Shown here one piece after another: positions 33,507 through 43,666 of a stretch of 64,000 nt of DNA (position 1 is its first letter; every line of letters starts with the position of its first letter). The translations under genes were made by a program, and so were the position numbers. The notes below the pieces were generated by a model. The model made no database searches. It saw nothing but the letters and a program-made list of their open reading frames with translations, and had not been told where the DNA came from. Source of the stretch: Paraconiothyrium sp. Pb-2020 (taxonomy: Eukaryota; Ascomycota; Dothideomycetes; Pleosporales; Didymosphaeriaceae); contig JAJUBI010000002.1 in assembly GCA_022419385.1 (NCBI GenBank), positions 4,650,001 to 4,714,000 of the forward strand. Direction: 5' to 3'.

Positions 33507-34617
33507 ATGGGCTTCTTCTTCACACTTCTTCGCTCGCAGCTCTTCACCAAACTTCCATACCCAACATGGAGCTTTGAGGGGCAGACGGTTGTCATTACAG
33601 GGTCCAACACAGGACTAGGCCTGGAAGCTGCACGCCACATTGTGCGGCTAGGTGCTGGGAAGGTCATCCTTGCCGTTCGAACTATCTCCAAAGGCGAGAA
33701 GGCGGCCGAAAACATCATCGAGAGTACTCACGCCACGAAGAGTGTACTTGAAGTCTGCTCTCTCGATCTTTCTGACTACGAATCTATCAAAGCTTTCGGC
33801 GCACGCCTTCAAACCCTAGATCGCCTCGATGCCTTGATACAAAATGCAGGTGTGCTCACAGATCATTATAAGTTGGAAAAAGAATCCGGTTTGGAGTCGC
33901 ACATCGCCATCAATTCCGTGTCTGCCGTCTTGATTGGGCTGCTTGCTTTGCCAAAGCTCAAGGAAACTGCACACAAGACAGGCACTCGAACGCGACTTTC
34001 TTTTGTCGGATCAGATCTTCACTTCATCGCAGCATGTAAGGAGGCAGAGCATGATGGATCCTTGTTCGATGTGCTTAGCGACGAGAAGATCGCCAACATG
34101 AGCGACAGGTGAGTGCAGCATTTCTATCCTCTTTTTGCATCATCGACTGAGTCCTGTGCAGGTATCGAGCGTCAAAGTTGTTGCTACACTACTCCGTCCA
34201 AGAGCTTGCTGCTCGCAGTCCATTAGGTTCAGGCGCCGATGTCATTATCGACGACGTTACGCCAGGAGCTTGTGACAGCGATTTGTTCCGGGATGAGATA
34301 GGATGGCTCCGTTCGATCATCCAGCCTATGGTAGTCAAAATATTTGCACGAACTACTGAAGTCGGCAGCCGTGCTCTGGTTCATGGCGCCAGACCTCAGT
34401 TGGAGCCAGAAGCCCATGGTCGATTCTTGATGGATTGTAAAGTTGTTCCGTAAGTTACACTTCTAAATCCATGATTTGCTGTGCTAACATGACTGTTAGT
34501 GACTGGGACACAGTGACCAGCGAGTGGGGCCAGAACCTGCGGAAACGGTGGATTAGTGAATTGTTTCCGAGATTGGAGAGTATCTCGCCGGGAGTGACGA
34601 ATGTTCTACAGCAATAG
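33507..34617 (+). CDS. Short-chain dehydrogenase/reductase
   Basis: Exons 33507-34108, 34162-34449 and 34500-34617 give 335 aa. The cofactor motif is VVITGSNTGLGLEAARHIVR, the usual TGxxxGxG of NAD(P)-binding SDRs, with AVRTISKGEKA favouring NADPH (Arg after the second strand). NAG appears in LDALIQNAGVL and the catalytic Tyr-x3-Lys in RYRASKLLLHYSV, just after intron 1; the Ser is in LSFVGSD. The order of blocks resembles the retinol-dehydrogenase/WW-domain-oxidoreductase-like group of fungal SDRs. It probably acts with the adjoining P450 on the same intermediate (ketone/alcohol conversion). It starts 480 bp from the P450 on the other strand, sharing the triple element. Confidence 0.9.
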
Positions 34618-35301
34618 AACATGACAGTGAGAGATTCGCCACAGAGCAATAAGAGATTGAGGAGAATCTAAGTCTGTGCATTGGCAGAACAATACCCAAA
34701 AGAACTCTTACAAATGACCAAAAAAAGGATAAATCGAACCTACCTTATAGCCGTAGCTTTGGATGTTGATCAAGACTGGCGAGTAAGAATGTACTTTAGT
34801 ATCATACATTCGTCTTGGAAACTTGTGACCATGCCCCCGGAAACACTGAACGGCTTCTGTTGCAATCGGCCAATTATCACACATGTTCTGTGAGACTCAG
34901 GATATCCATTGCAATCGACATGTTTGTTTAAATCGCCAAGACTACCGCATGGTAAAATCGCAAGCTACACGCCGGATCCACAATCGTGCGTCGTGCCGTT
35001 TGAATTGCCTTTTCAGGACCGCTTGGGTCTTCGGCTCCAACGGGTCTGGGGATGCTTGTCATCCTGGCAACGGACCCCAGATCCTTCTCGGTTCATAAAA
35101 CTAAGATATGCGGGAGATCCGCGACTCGGGCAAGAGCCAGCCGCGGGGACATCGGATGAACACAATCCCTCTCCCGCATTAGCGTCGAATTAGAATTGCA
35201 AGTACATACTGTCCCATTCATGCTCGTTACGTTCCACAGACCTGATGCTACTTTACTGTCAGGCATTTCCGTGAGCATAGACCATTTTGCTGCATGTCAT
35301 C
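34618..35301. other. Spacer before the second P450
   Basis: No coding support. Promoter of the second P450. The GTCCGACACGTG element was not found here. Confidence 0.4.
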
Positions 35302-37075
35302 ATGGCCTTTGAGTCCCTCCATCTTGGTAATGCATCAATTAAGGATAAGCTGTTTTCGGTAGACGTGTCGGAGGGTAAAGGTAACTTGCACGGCGCTCTC
35401 AGGTCCCTTCTCATAATCTTCGCTTTTGGTATAATATGGCACCTCTTTCGTCGTCGCCGCCTTCCACCAGGCGCAAAATGGCCTCCAGGCCCAACAGGTA
35501 AGCAAAGCTACAGCCGCCGTCTCTCGCGCTTTTCTCTAAATACTTTTCAGGCCTTCCCTTGATAGGTCGCGTATGGGACATCCCCCGAGAACACAGCTAC
35601 AAACGCTTCAAAGCGTGGTCAGACAAACATGGTCCTATCTACAGCATTAACATCTTTGGCGTGAACCACATCTGGCTTTCCTCCGATAAGATCGCCAACG
35701 ATCTGCTTTCGAAGCGGGCAGCGAAGCACTCAGACCGACCCAGTATCTATCAATTAAGCAACAGCAAAACAGATCCGGAGTATCTACCACTGCTTGGATA
35801 CAATGGTACGTCCAACTCTCCATTTTGAGATCTGCTCTGCACGACTCTTCCCGCTTCTTAACACGCGTCTCACCCAAACATTCACTTCTAACACCCCCCA
35901 GCCCACCACAACCGCCAACGCAAAATCGTAACCCAATTCCTCTCCGCCTCAGCGCGGACAAACCACCAAGGCATCCCCCACTCATACTGCACGCAATTCC
36001 TCTCCGAGCTCCTCGCCAACCCCTCCGACTACGAAAACATAATGGAAAACTACACCGGGCGCGTGATATCCCGTCTCGCCTTTGGCGTCCCAGACCACTA
36101 CCTGGAAATCCGTCAACACAGCCATGGCCTGCTGAAAGCGATTTCTCCAGCGGCGTACATCACGAATATCATCCCGCAGCTGAAACTTCTACCAGCTTGG
36201 GTGAGTCCGTGGAAGTGGGTTGAGAAAGCGAGACATGCGCGCGAGAGAGTGTGGTTTCTGGAACGGCATGAGGAAGTGAAGGATAAGTTTGTGAAGGGCA
36301 CCGCGGAAGACTCGTTCATGAAGTACGTCCTAAACAGGCAGGGAAAGACGGACGTGAGCGATCTAGAAGCTGCGTACATCGTGGGCATGATCGGTTTGGC
36401 GGGTGTGCTGACTACCTCGTCTTGCCTCATGACGTACCTCCTCGCCGTGACGCTGCATCCGGAGTGGCAGACGCGGGTGCAGGTTGAGATCGACGAGGTT
36501 TGTGGCGAGAGAAGGCCTGAGATGAAAGACGCGCCGAGGATGCCGGTGCTGAGGGCTGTGATTATGGAGCTATTGAGGTGGAGGCCGATTACCCCTAGTA
36601 GTATGCCTCTCTCTTCCTAGGAAAAGAGTGCCGTGGATTTGCTGATGATGCGATAGGTATTCCACACGAGACGACAGAGGACGATATCTACGACGGGTAC
36701 TTCATCCCCAAAGGGACATACATCCATCCAAACCAATGGGCTATCACTAGGGACGCTGAGGTCTATCCTGATCCTGAAGCGTTCAAGCCCGAGCGGTGGT
36801 TGGACCCAGCGTATCCTTCGTACCGCGAGCCTCTGACGGAATATCCTTGCATTCGCAACTTCACCACATTCGGATATGGGCGACGGTTGTGCATGGGGAT
36901 GGACCTCGTCGAGAACGAATTCTTTGTTGCGATCGGCGCAATGGCTTGGGCTTTTAGTGTGGCGAGGAAAGTAGGGGATGACGGACGGGAGGTTGAGATT
37001 CCACGACATGACTATACAACGTATTTGATCAGTAGGCCGAGAAAGTTTGCTTTTGATCTTAAAGCGAGGCGATAG
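35302..37075 (+). CDS. Cytochrome P450 monooxygenase 2 (OrdA-like group)
   Basis: Four exons, 35302-35497, 35551-35805, 35902-36600 and 36657-37075, 522 aa. The anchor ALRSLLIIFAFGIIWHLF and the hinge RRRRLPPGAKWPPGPTGLPL are typical. Other blocks: HSDRPSIYQL, FGVPDHYLEI, ExxR as ELLR in AVIMELLRWRP, PERW in AFKPERWLDP, and heme loop FTTFGYGRRLCMGMDL. The general architecture is that of the O-methylsterigmatocystin-oxidoreductase-like fungal P450s. One oddity: the I-helix reads GLAGVLTTSS, so the usual Asp/Glu before the conserved Thr is Leu. The exon 3 to exon 4 junction restores SSIPHETTEDD. Intron 2 is longer (96 nt) and pyrimidine-rich. Confidence 0.9.
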
Positions 37076-37331
37076 GCTGGGTAGGGCAGTACAGTACCGC
37101 AAGCGGGCGAGTGGGCGAGCATTTGACTTGGAACTGCCATCTGTAGGGCTCTGTTAACCCAGTTCATTCTCAAGACCTACAATCGTTTCATCCCAAAACT
37201 GAAGATATGTCCATATCGGCACTAGGCGGAGTATTACAATAACCTCTACACTTCTCTCTTACAGCAAGATACCCTTTGTCTATCAACGCCAGTTCAATGC
37301 ATATGCAACGCCCTTATACCAAGCAATGCAT

Positions 37332-39368
37332 CTACAGCCTAACCCTCCCCTCGTCAGACCTCCCACCAAACAACCCCAAAAACCCACCGCCTCTTTCGCC
37401 TCCACCCCCAGACCCTCTGTCTCGCTGTCCTCTCTCAACCTCATCCTCGCCGCCAAGCCATCTAGGCCTCTCAAAATTCCAATCTCTCGTCTCGAAGGTA
37501 TTCTTCACCCTTGCGCTGAAAGTTTCGAAGAAGTTACCACCATCTTCGTCGTCATCGACAGGCGGCCTCCTCCTTCCCAGTGGCTGCCGTCTCGAACTCG
37601 GCTCCGCATTCGCAGCCAAAGGGGGGTTATCGCTGTACCGCTCCCCAGACGGCGAAGCATTCCTCTGTGCAAGCCCAAGACTGCCGTTATTCGTGGAAGA
37701 TTGGATCTCCCGCTCGATGAGCGCGCGGCCTTCGCGCCAGCCGCCGGTCCCGGCAGCGTCGACAGTCTCGTCTTCTTCGTCCTCGAGCAAATCACCGAAG
37801 CCACTTATATTCTTGACTTTCTTGTACAGACCAAACGCCGTCGCGAGAACCGGCACGAGAATGAAGATGGGGAAGTAGTCACTGAACTTTTGGCCGACGG
37901 GCGTGCTTTCGACGTATTGACCCAACAGCTTGAAGAAGCTTGTTTCATGGACGATGGGCCCGCGCGGCATGAATGTGACGAAGTTGTACGAAAGCGGGAC
38001 AGTCAACTTCGCTAGTTGCAGGGAGTACCAAGTAGCGGATTCTTGATACGTGTTTCGACGAACAAGTGCACGATTCCCCCATATCTTGACTTCGGTCAGA
38101 GAAAAGAATGAGCAGGTGAGCATGTAGCAGAGCCACATGGCGGCGATGAGTTGACCGCCAAATCCTATTTGGCCGCGCGACGAGGAGGGGTGGTGGACTA
38201 CGGAGCGGCCGATGATGGAGAGCTTGGAGTCGTAGACGAAAGAGCGGATGCACTCGGACCAAACGACTGCCAGGGATGCTAGGGATGTGAGGATCCAGGC
38301 GAGGTAGAATAATGTCGGTATGACGTGTACGTGAAGGATGTATCGAGTGTAGGGCGTGAGCAACGTGACTCGATCCATGAATCCACCATTGCGCGCCTGG
38401 AATTGCGACGTCTTGAACTCTAATCTCTGGCTTGCTTTTGAGTCGAGAATTGCCTGCGTCTTGACAGCCTTGTGGATCAAGCGATCCCACTCGCTCTCAA
38501 AACGCACCTTCGCATGCCTCGCTCTTTTTAATTTCCTCGTCAAATCCGCAAGATACCTCTCCGTAATGACCGGCGGTACCGTTGCAGTGCTCATCCGTCC
38601 CACCACACTCGCCCTGCTCTCCGGGAGACTGCTCTTCTCTGCCAACTCATCAATCCACTCCTGAAACTCTCTTGCGGTAGCATTCTTCCTCTGCTTGAGC
38701 TGCACAATCTGCCACTCGTGCTGGTCCAGCTTGTCCATGCTCTCTGTCAACTTCTCGTGAACCTTAGGTGCCTGTGCCTGCAGCCTCTTGAGCGTCTCAC
38801 TGATGCTCGCATAGCGGTACAGACTCCGCGGAAACGCAACGAGTCCGTGGCCCATCAAATATATCGCCAGGGCAAGCGACCATGCATACGCCAGTGCCAT
38901 GACCGTACCCTTCAAATTCTCCAGATCAAATCCGTTGTACCATATGTAGTACACCAGCCCAAGCACTCCAGTCCCCAACATCACAGCCCAATATCGCCCA
39001 TTGCTCTTCACGCTGTACAAAGCTCGCGCCTTGGGTTCTCGGTAGCCACTATCAACGTACTCGCCCAATAGTGGGAGGATAGCCCAAGAGAGTACGAACG
39101 TGAGCCAGTACATGACGCGCCATGACTTGTAGACGACGGGTTCGCCGAGCCAGATACCCTTGGTACCAGCGCTGCTTGCGAGGTCGATGGGTACGAGGAG
39201 TACGATGGAGGCGGGGAGTGCGATGGTGAGAAAGACCGGGACGGTCACGTATGCGGGCGTAGTTCGTAAAGGTAGGTAGTATCGTAACAAGAGGAGGACG
39301 GCGGCGGCGATGGTAAGGAGAGCGAGGGCGAAGAAGGCGGTTGAGCCAGCGGGTGAGGCCCGCATCAT
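37332..39368 (-). CDS. LMBR1/LMBD2-like multi-pass membrane protein
   Basis: Single exon, 678 aa from ATG 39368 (a second ATG follows at once; the frame is also open to 39539). About nine hydrophobic segments are seen: FFALALLTIAAAVLLLL, VTVPVFLTIALPASIVLLV, YWLTFVLSWAILPLLG, then VMLGTGVLGLVYYIWYNGF, TVMALAYAWSLALAIYLMGH, and, after a long charged coiled cytosolic loop (residues about 200-320, with two SQ-type coiled stretches), four more including TLFYLAWILTSLASLAVVW and IFILVPVLATAFGLYK. The SISETLKRLQAQAPKV loop and the order of helices match LMBR1-domain proteins of the LMBD2 type. The tail is disordered and Gly/Arg-rich. Its role in fungi is unknown; animal relatives are linked to receptor signalling. 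Confidence 0.85.
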   Translation of the reverse strand: MMRASPAGSTAFFALALLTIAAAVLLLLRYYLPLRTTPAYVTVPVFLTIALPASIVLLVPIDLASSAGTKGIWLGEPVVYKSWRVMYWLTFVLSWAILPLLGEYVDSGYREPKARALYSVKSNGRYWAVMLGTGVLGLVYYIWYNGFDLENLKGTVMALAYAWSLALAIYLMGHGLVAFPRSLYRYASISETLKRLQAQAPKVHEKLTESMDKLDQHEWQIVQLKQRKNATAREFQEWIDELAEKSSLPESRASVVGRMSTATVPPVITERYLADLTRKLKRARHAKVRFESEWDRLIHKAVKTQAILDSKASQRLEFKTSQFQARNGGFMDRVTLLTPYTRYILHVHVIPTLFYLAWILTSLASLAVVWSECIRSFVYDSKLSIIGRSVVHHPSSSRGQIGFGGQLIAAMWLCYMLTCSFFSLTEVKIWGNRALVRRNTYQESATWYSLQLAKLTVPLSYNFVTFMPRGPIVHETSFFKLLGQYVESTPVGQKFSDYFPIFILVPVLATAFGLYKKVKNISGFGDLLEDEEDETVDAAGTGGWREGRALIEREIQSSTNNGSLGLAQRNASPSGERYSDNPPLAANAEPSSRRQPLGRRRPPVDDDEDGGNFFETFSARVKNTFETRDWNFERPRWLGGEDEVERGQRDRGSGGGGERGGGFLGLFGGRSDEGRVRL

Positions 39369-40140
39369 GGATGGAAGCGCACGTCGGCGCGCATGTATGA
39401 ATGATTGCTGGAGGGAGGTAGAGCGCGCGGGAATGGCGACTTTGAGTGGAATATGATGTTGCAGAGGTGCGTCGGAATCACATCTGAGTGAGGCGTCGAG
39501 GGATAGAAAGGGAAGGCTTGTAAGCAGACAGGCAATCAACCTTCGGCATGCGGAAGCTGCGGTTTCCGTCGCGACGACCTTTACGTCCCTCTTCTCCTAC
39601 TTAGTGCGCGTCGCGAGCATAGCTAGCTCGGAAAACGATGAGGTCCGAAAGCCCCTACCGTAATTCACGCGGTCACCGTTCTTTTACGTCTTTGCGGTAC
39701 CTTAAACTTCAGGGTCCTCGAGCCGCCGTCGTGCATGCAATCGTCATGCGATAGACGAATACACCGTTTTTGCCTTTCCGGATAAAGCTCGGTGATTAGC
39801 TAATAAGCTTTCGGGCCAAAACCATCTAACAAACCTGCCGAAGGCAATTGCATCATCCAGGGAAACTGTCTTTCACTGCGGGGCGCGCATCGCATTTAGT
39901 AATCACCATCCACCTTCTACGTCTGCATTGATCTTCCGGCCATTTCGAGACCCTTGATTCCAAATCCCACACATCCCCCCCAAGTAAGTCTCATATAACA
40001 GTAACATTCACTTGTCTTTGCAAATTGTTTCACGAAGACTTTATACACCCCTCATTCTCATACAGCTTCAGTACCCGAGTACAACCGCCACCATTTCCTT
40101 CCTCCGGCACTTCTTCACGCGCGCCCCCAGCCCCGCCACC
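39369..40140. other. Divergent promoter region of LMBD2-like and glutaredoxin genes
   Basis: No gene. A strong GTAAGT donor near 39984 and a CGAAG acceptor near 40039 suggest an intron in the glutaredoxin 5' UTR. No ATG is found in the presumed upstream exon. Confidence 0.4.
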
Positions 40141-40512
40141 ATGTCCGCCACAAAGACCAAGGTGCAATCCATCATCGACGAGAACCCCGTCGCCGTCTTC
40201 TCAAAGAGCTACTGCCCCTACTGCCGCGCCGCGAAGCAGTTGCTGAGCGACAGTGGCGCAAAGTTCTACGCTATTGAGTTGGACCAAGTCGGTATGTACA
40301 CCTCTATTGCACCGCAGCATGGGAGATGGATAGTGGCTGACAAGTACTTCGTAGACGACGGCTCCGCGATTCAGTCCTCGCTCGCCGACATTACCGGCCA
40401 GTCCACCGTCCCCAACATCTTCATTGGACAGCAACACATTGGTGGAAACTCGGAGCTGCAAGGCAAGAAGAAGGAGCTGCCTAACTTGCTCAAGAGCGCC
40501 GGGGCCGTCTGA
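40141..40512 (+). CDS. Dithiol glutaredoxin
   Basis: Exons 40141-40291 and 40355-40512 code 102 aa. Glutathione-dependent thiol-disulfide oxidoreductase. The active site CPYC is in FSKSYCPYCRAAKQLL. GSH-binding blocks follow: TVPNIFIGQQHIGGNSEL with the cis-Pro loop and GG. The junction gives ELDQVDDGSAIQSSLADITG, standard for fungal Grx1/2. Length is that of a cytosolic glutaredoxin. The reading frame stays open 43 codons upstream (from TTG 40012) with an Arg/Ser/Thr-rich, acid-free sequence ending LRHFFTRAPSPAT, which would make a good mitochondrial presequence but has no ATG. Confidence 0.93.
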   Translation: MSATKTKVQSIIDENPVAVFSKSYCPYCRAAKQLLSDSGAKFYAIELDQVGMYTSIAPQHGRWIVADKYFVDDGSAIQSSLADITGQSTVPNIFIGQQHIGGNSELQGKKKELPNLLKSAGAV

Positions 40513-41018
40513 CTATCTGGGTCGAAGCTGTAATGGCATAACTATAGCGCAGTCAATATAGACTACGGCTAAACGAAGTTGATTTCCCACCCAAGGCACT
40601 TTGTGATGAAGTTCGGAGAATTTGTAATGAATGGACGTGAAAGCATATTGAGTGATACGGGTGATAATGGCAAAGTGTATACACTTGCGGTCGATCGTCG
40701 TGATGCCAGACAATGCAGTTAAACATGACCATTCGAAATCTAACAGGGTAGTCTTGGTTTTGCACACTACTCCACCTGCCTACTTCATACACCGTCACCA
40801 TTGTGCGTAGATGTGATGCAACTACAACACCCAGTTTTGGCGGGCGCTGCAATGCTCAAGCCCTAACCATGATAAAAGCCGAAGCCCTCATCCTGCAACC
40901 CTTCATCCCCGCCATCTATGTCATTACGTTGTTTCGAATGCTTGCTTTGCTGTCGTGGCCTCGTGCTTCACTTAATCAACAATCTCCGCACCATATCCTT
41001 CCATGCCGAGGCAGGTTC
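40513..41018. other. Convergent 3' spacer
   Basis: Between the glutaredoxin and PP2A scaffold stop codons; 3' untranslated sequence of both, no gene seen. Confidence 0.45.
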
Positions 41019-43152
41019 CTAAGTCTGCATCGCATCCGTGTAACTCTGCGCCGCCGTAGTCGCAAAGTACCTCACATCGACATCGTCATCTTGCTGCAGC
41101 TTCTCCAGATTGGGCAGGATACTCTTTGTGATGAGATCCTGTCCCTTGGCGCACCCCTGGCCAGGGGTTCCTGCTTTTTGCAGTGCAAGAACGGTGCCTT
41201 GCTCTGGGAGCTGCTTGAGAGTGTCAATCAGAACGGCGTATGATTTGGCAACGTTGAAACGGATGTTGGGAATGTCGTCGTTAACGAGCTTATCCATCAT
41301 GGGAAGAATTGATGCTTCAATCACGTCGAGACTGAGAGCGGGTGCGAGGGTCTGGGCTGATTAGCGGATGTCCGAGGGAAGGGGACGACAAGCATACCGA
41401 GACAGCAAAGCAGGTGGTCATTCTGTAGAGGTAGTTGGGATGCTGGCCCATGGCCATCACTTTAGGCACAATGGCCTCGTTGGCCCACTCTACGCCGAAG
41501 ACCTCGGTGAGCTTCTTGAGGTTCTGCGTAGAAGCCTCGCGGATGGAGAAAACGGTGTCGCCGAGCCAGCTCATACATAAGCTGCTAAGCTTTTCGTCGA
41601 AGAACTTAACACCTAGCTGCGAGGCAAGAAGAGGGACGTATTCGATGATCGCGAGCCGTACACGCCATTGCTTGTCTTCTGCGAGCTGGACAATGGCAGG
41701 TAGAAGCGATTGTGAGAGAAGTTCAATGCCGATGACTGCAATCTGTTAGGAGGCCAAGCCTATGGATACGGCTAGCAACGTACCGTTATTTACCAGCTCA
41801 AGCTTAGATATTATGTTGAGCCTGACGTCTGGGAATTCATCTTTGAGCATTTGAAGGAACATGGGTAGAAGATGTGAAATGGTCCTACAGCATGTCAGCA
41901 AACGCATGTCATCGGGGGAAAGCACGTTCTTACTCGTCCTTCCCGAGGATTGGGGCCAGCCCGCTAATTTGGGTACCAAGTGCAGCGCGAACATGTTGCG
42001 ATTGGTCGGAGACGAGCTCTTCGATGCTTGGCATCACCTCCTGGAGTAGAGTCTCGCGTTCGAGAAGCGTGCAGAAGCCCGGAATCTGCCCCGCGATAGC
42101 ACTTCGCACCTCCGCCTCGGTGTCCTTTAAGAGCTTTACGAATGCGGGTACGAGGTCTCGGTTGACAACCTCCTCGTCTACAGCTTTCGCGATCTAGACT
42201 AGATTAGCTTGGATCTAGTTTCACCTGCGCGTTGAACACACCTTCTCAAAGCGATCAGCAACCATGTAGCGCACCCTCCAGCTCTTATCTTCGAAAAGAC
42301 TCCGCAGAGCTGTGAGGAGCACGCCATGGCTCGACTGTTGCTCCTTTGGCACTGCCTCTGCAATTGCGATCAAGATATCCACCGTCAAAAGTCTGACACT
42401 GTCCTGGTCGTCGGCCGCAAGGTGCTGGAAGAGCGAGATCATCTCGTCGATTACAATGGCCGGGGGCATACATTTGATGAATTTTGCGAGGTTGTTTGCG
42501 GCCTGTCGTCGCACCATCGGGGTATCATCGTGCACGAGCTGGCCATAGTGTTGTCTGAGCTGCTCCTGCGATGGTGGGGGAGCTCGTGTGTAAGGGACGC
42601 AGTAGAGACCGGTCGCCGAGATTTTTGAAGTGAACCAGTCGGCCTTCGATAGACGCAAGACGAGCGGGATGAAGTACTCTTCGATCTGTTGCTGCGAGAG
42701 CTCTTCGCAAATCTTGTTCAGGGATTCGACGGCCTGCTAGCGTCAGTAAAGCGGCGCATTTCGGTGCATATGTGCGCGCACCTTCTCTCGCACAAGCGGC
42801 TCTTCTATCGCAGCGAGGTTCTCCAGAGGCGAGAGCAGCACGTGTCCGAACTCTGGACCACCAACATATTCAACAAACTTGCCCAATTCCTCACTCAGGG
42901 CTGTTAGTACCTCATCCTCATCTTCTACCGACTCTGTGCGCTTCATTAGCCCAGATTAGGGGTTGGTTTACTGTGCTGGAGCCTACCGTCGAGGAAGGGT
43001 ATCAGCTCATCCCGCGTCCGCTCGGCACCCAATGCCAGAGCTATCGTGTTGAGGCGGTGGATGGCGTTCAATCGCAGCAGCACATCGTCGTGCTTAAGCT
43101 CGTCGATGAGCACGGCGATCGGATACAGCTCGTCGTTCTGGTTTGCTTCCAT
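41019..43152 (-). CDS. tpd3: Protein phosphatase 2A scaffold (A / PR65) subunit
   Basis: Seven exons on the minus strand: 43152-42987, 42933-42782, 42733-42242, 42193-41934, 41884-41784, 41735-41398 and 41351-41019, totalling 613 aa. The A subunit bridges the PP2A catalytic C subunit and regulatory B subunits. The protein is built of HEAT repeats throughout; the start [20 protein letters not shown] is diagnostic, as are [20 protein letters not shown] and [20 protein letters not shown], and [20 protein letters not shown] near the end. Each junction restores family sequence, for instance [20 protein letters not shown]. The chain ends YTDAMQT. Divergent from the permease gene, 514 bp between starts. 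Confidence 0.96.
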
Positions 43153-43666
43153 GTTGCACGGCTGCGCTATATCACCAAGGTCTCTTCTTCGAGGGGCAGC
43201 GACTGTCCTCGGCGGTGCGCAAAGGGTGATGAGGTATCAATACGGCGCGGCAGGGTCTATTGTTGTTACTCCTGCGCGCATGTAAGTTCGGCGGGGACGG
43301 GTGCTGGGGTCCTGGGGTGGTGTGCCGCCGTGTTGACGTACCAGATGCTGGGCGGGGAGTAGGCGGGCAGGTGCGACGGGGAGGGTCGGGGCGGTATTCA
43401 GGAGATGGAGCGTGAGTATGCGAGTAGAAAAGAGGTCGCCCTTCGAGTGCAGTCTGTTTGTTTTGGAGGTTGGCGTGTTGCGTTTCTTGTCGTTGTTTCG
43501 TGCTTGCAGTTCCTGGAGAGTGGGCTTAATTTCCTTGGCATCAGGCTGTGGCGGGGCAGGTGGCTGCTTCTACCAATTTCTCTTTCGCCCGTGCATGCCA
43601 ACCCACATCAGCACCAACGCCCATTGTGTAGGGTGTTAGCGGGGCCGGTGGAGCTCCCAAGCAGCA
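43153..43666. other. Bidirectional promoter, PP2A scaffold / permease
   Basis: 514 bp between two divergent start codons; no reading frame of note. Probably serves both genes. Confidence 0.5.

Noticed and set aside
35362..35372. Reverse TCCGACACGTC in the second P450
   Set aside because: Within exon 1 coding for VDVSEG; the E-box is incomplete. Not counted as a regulatory copy.
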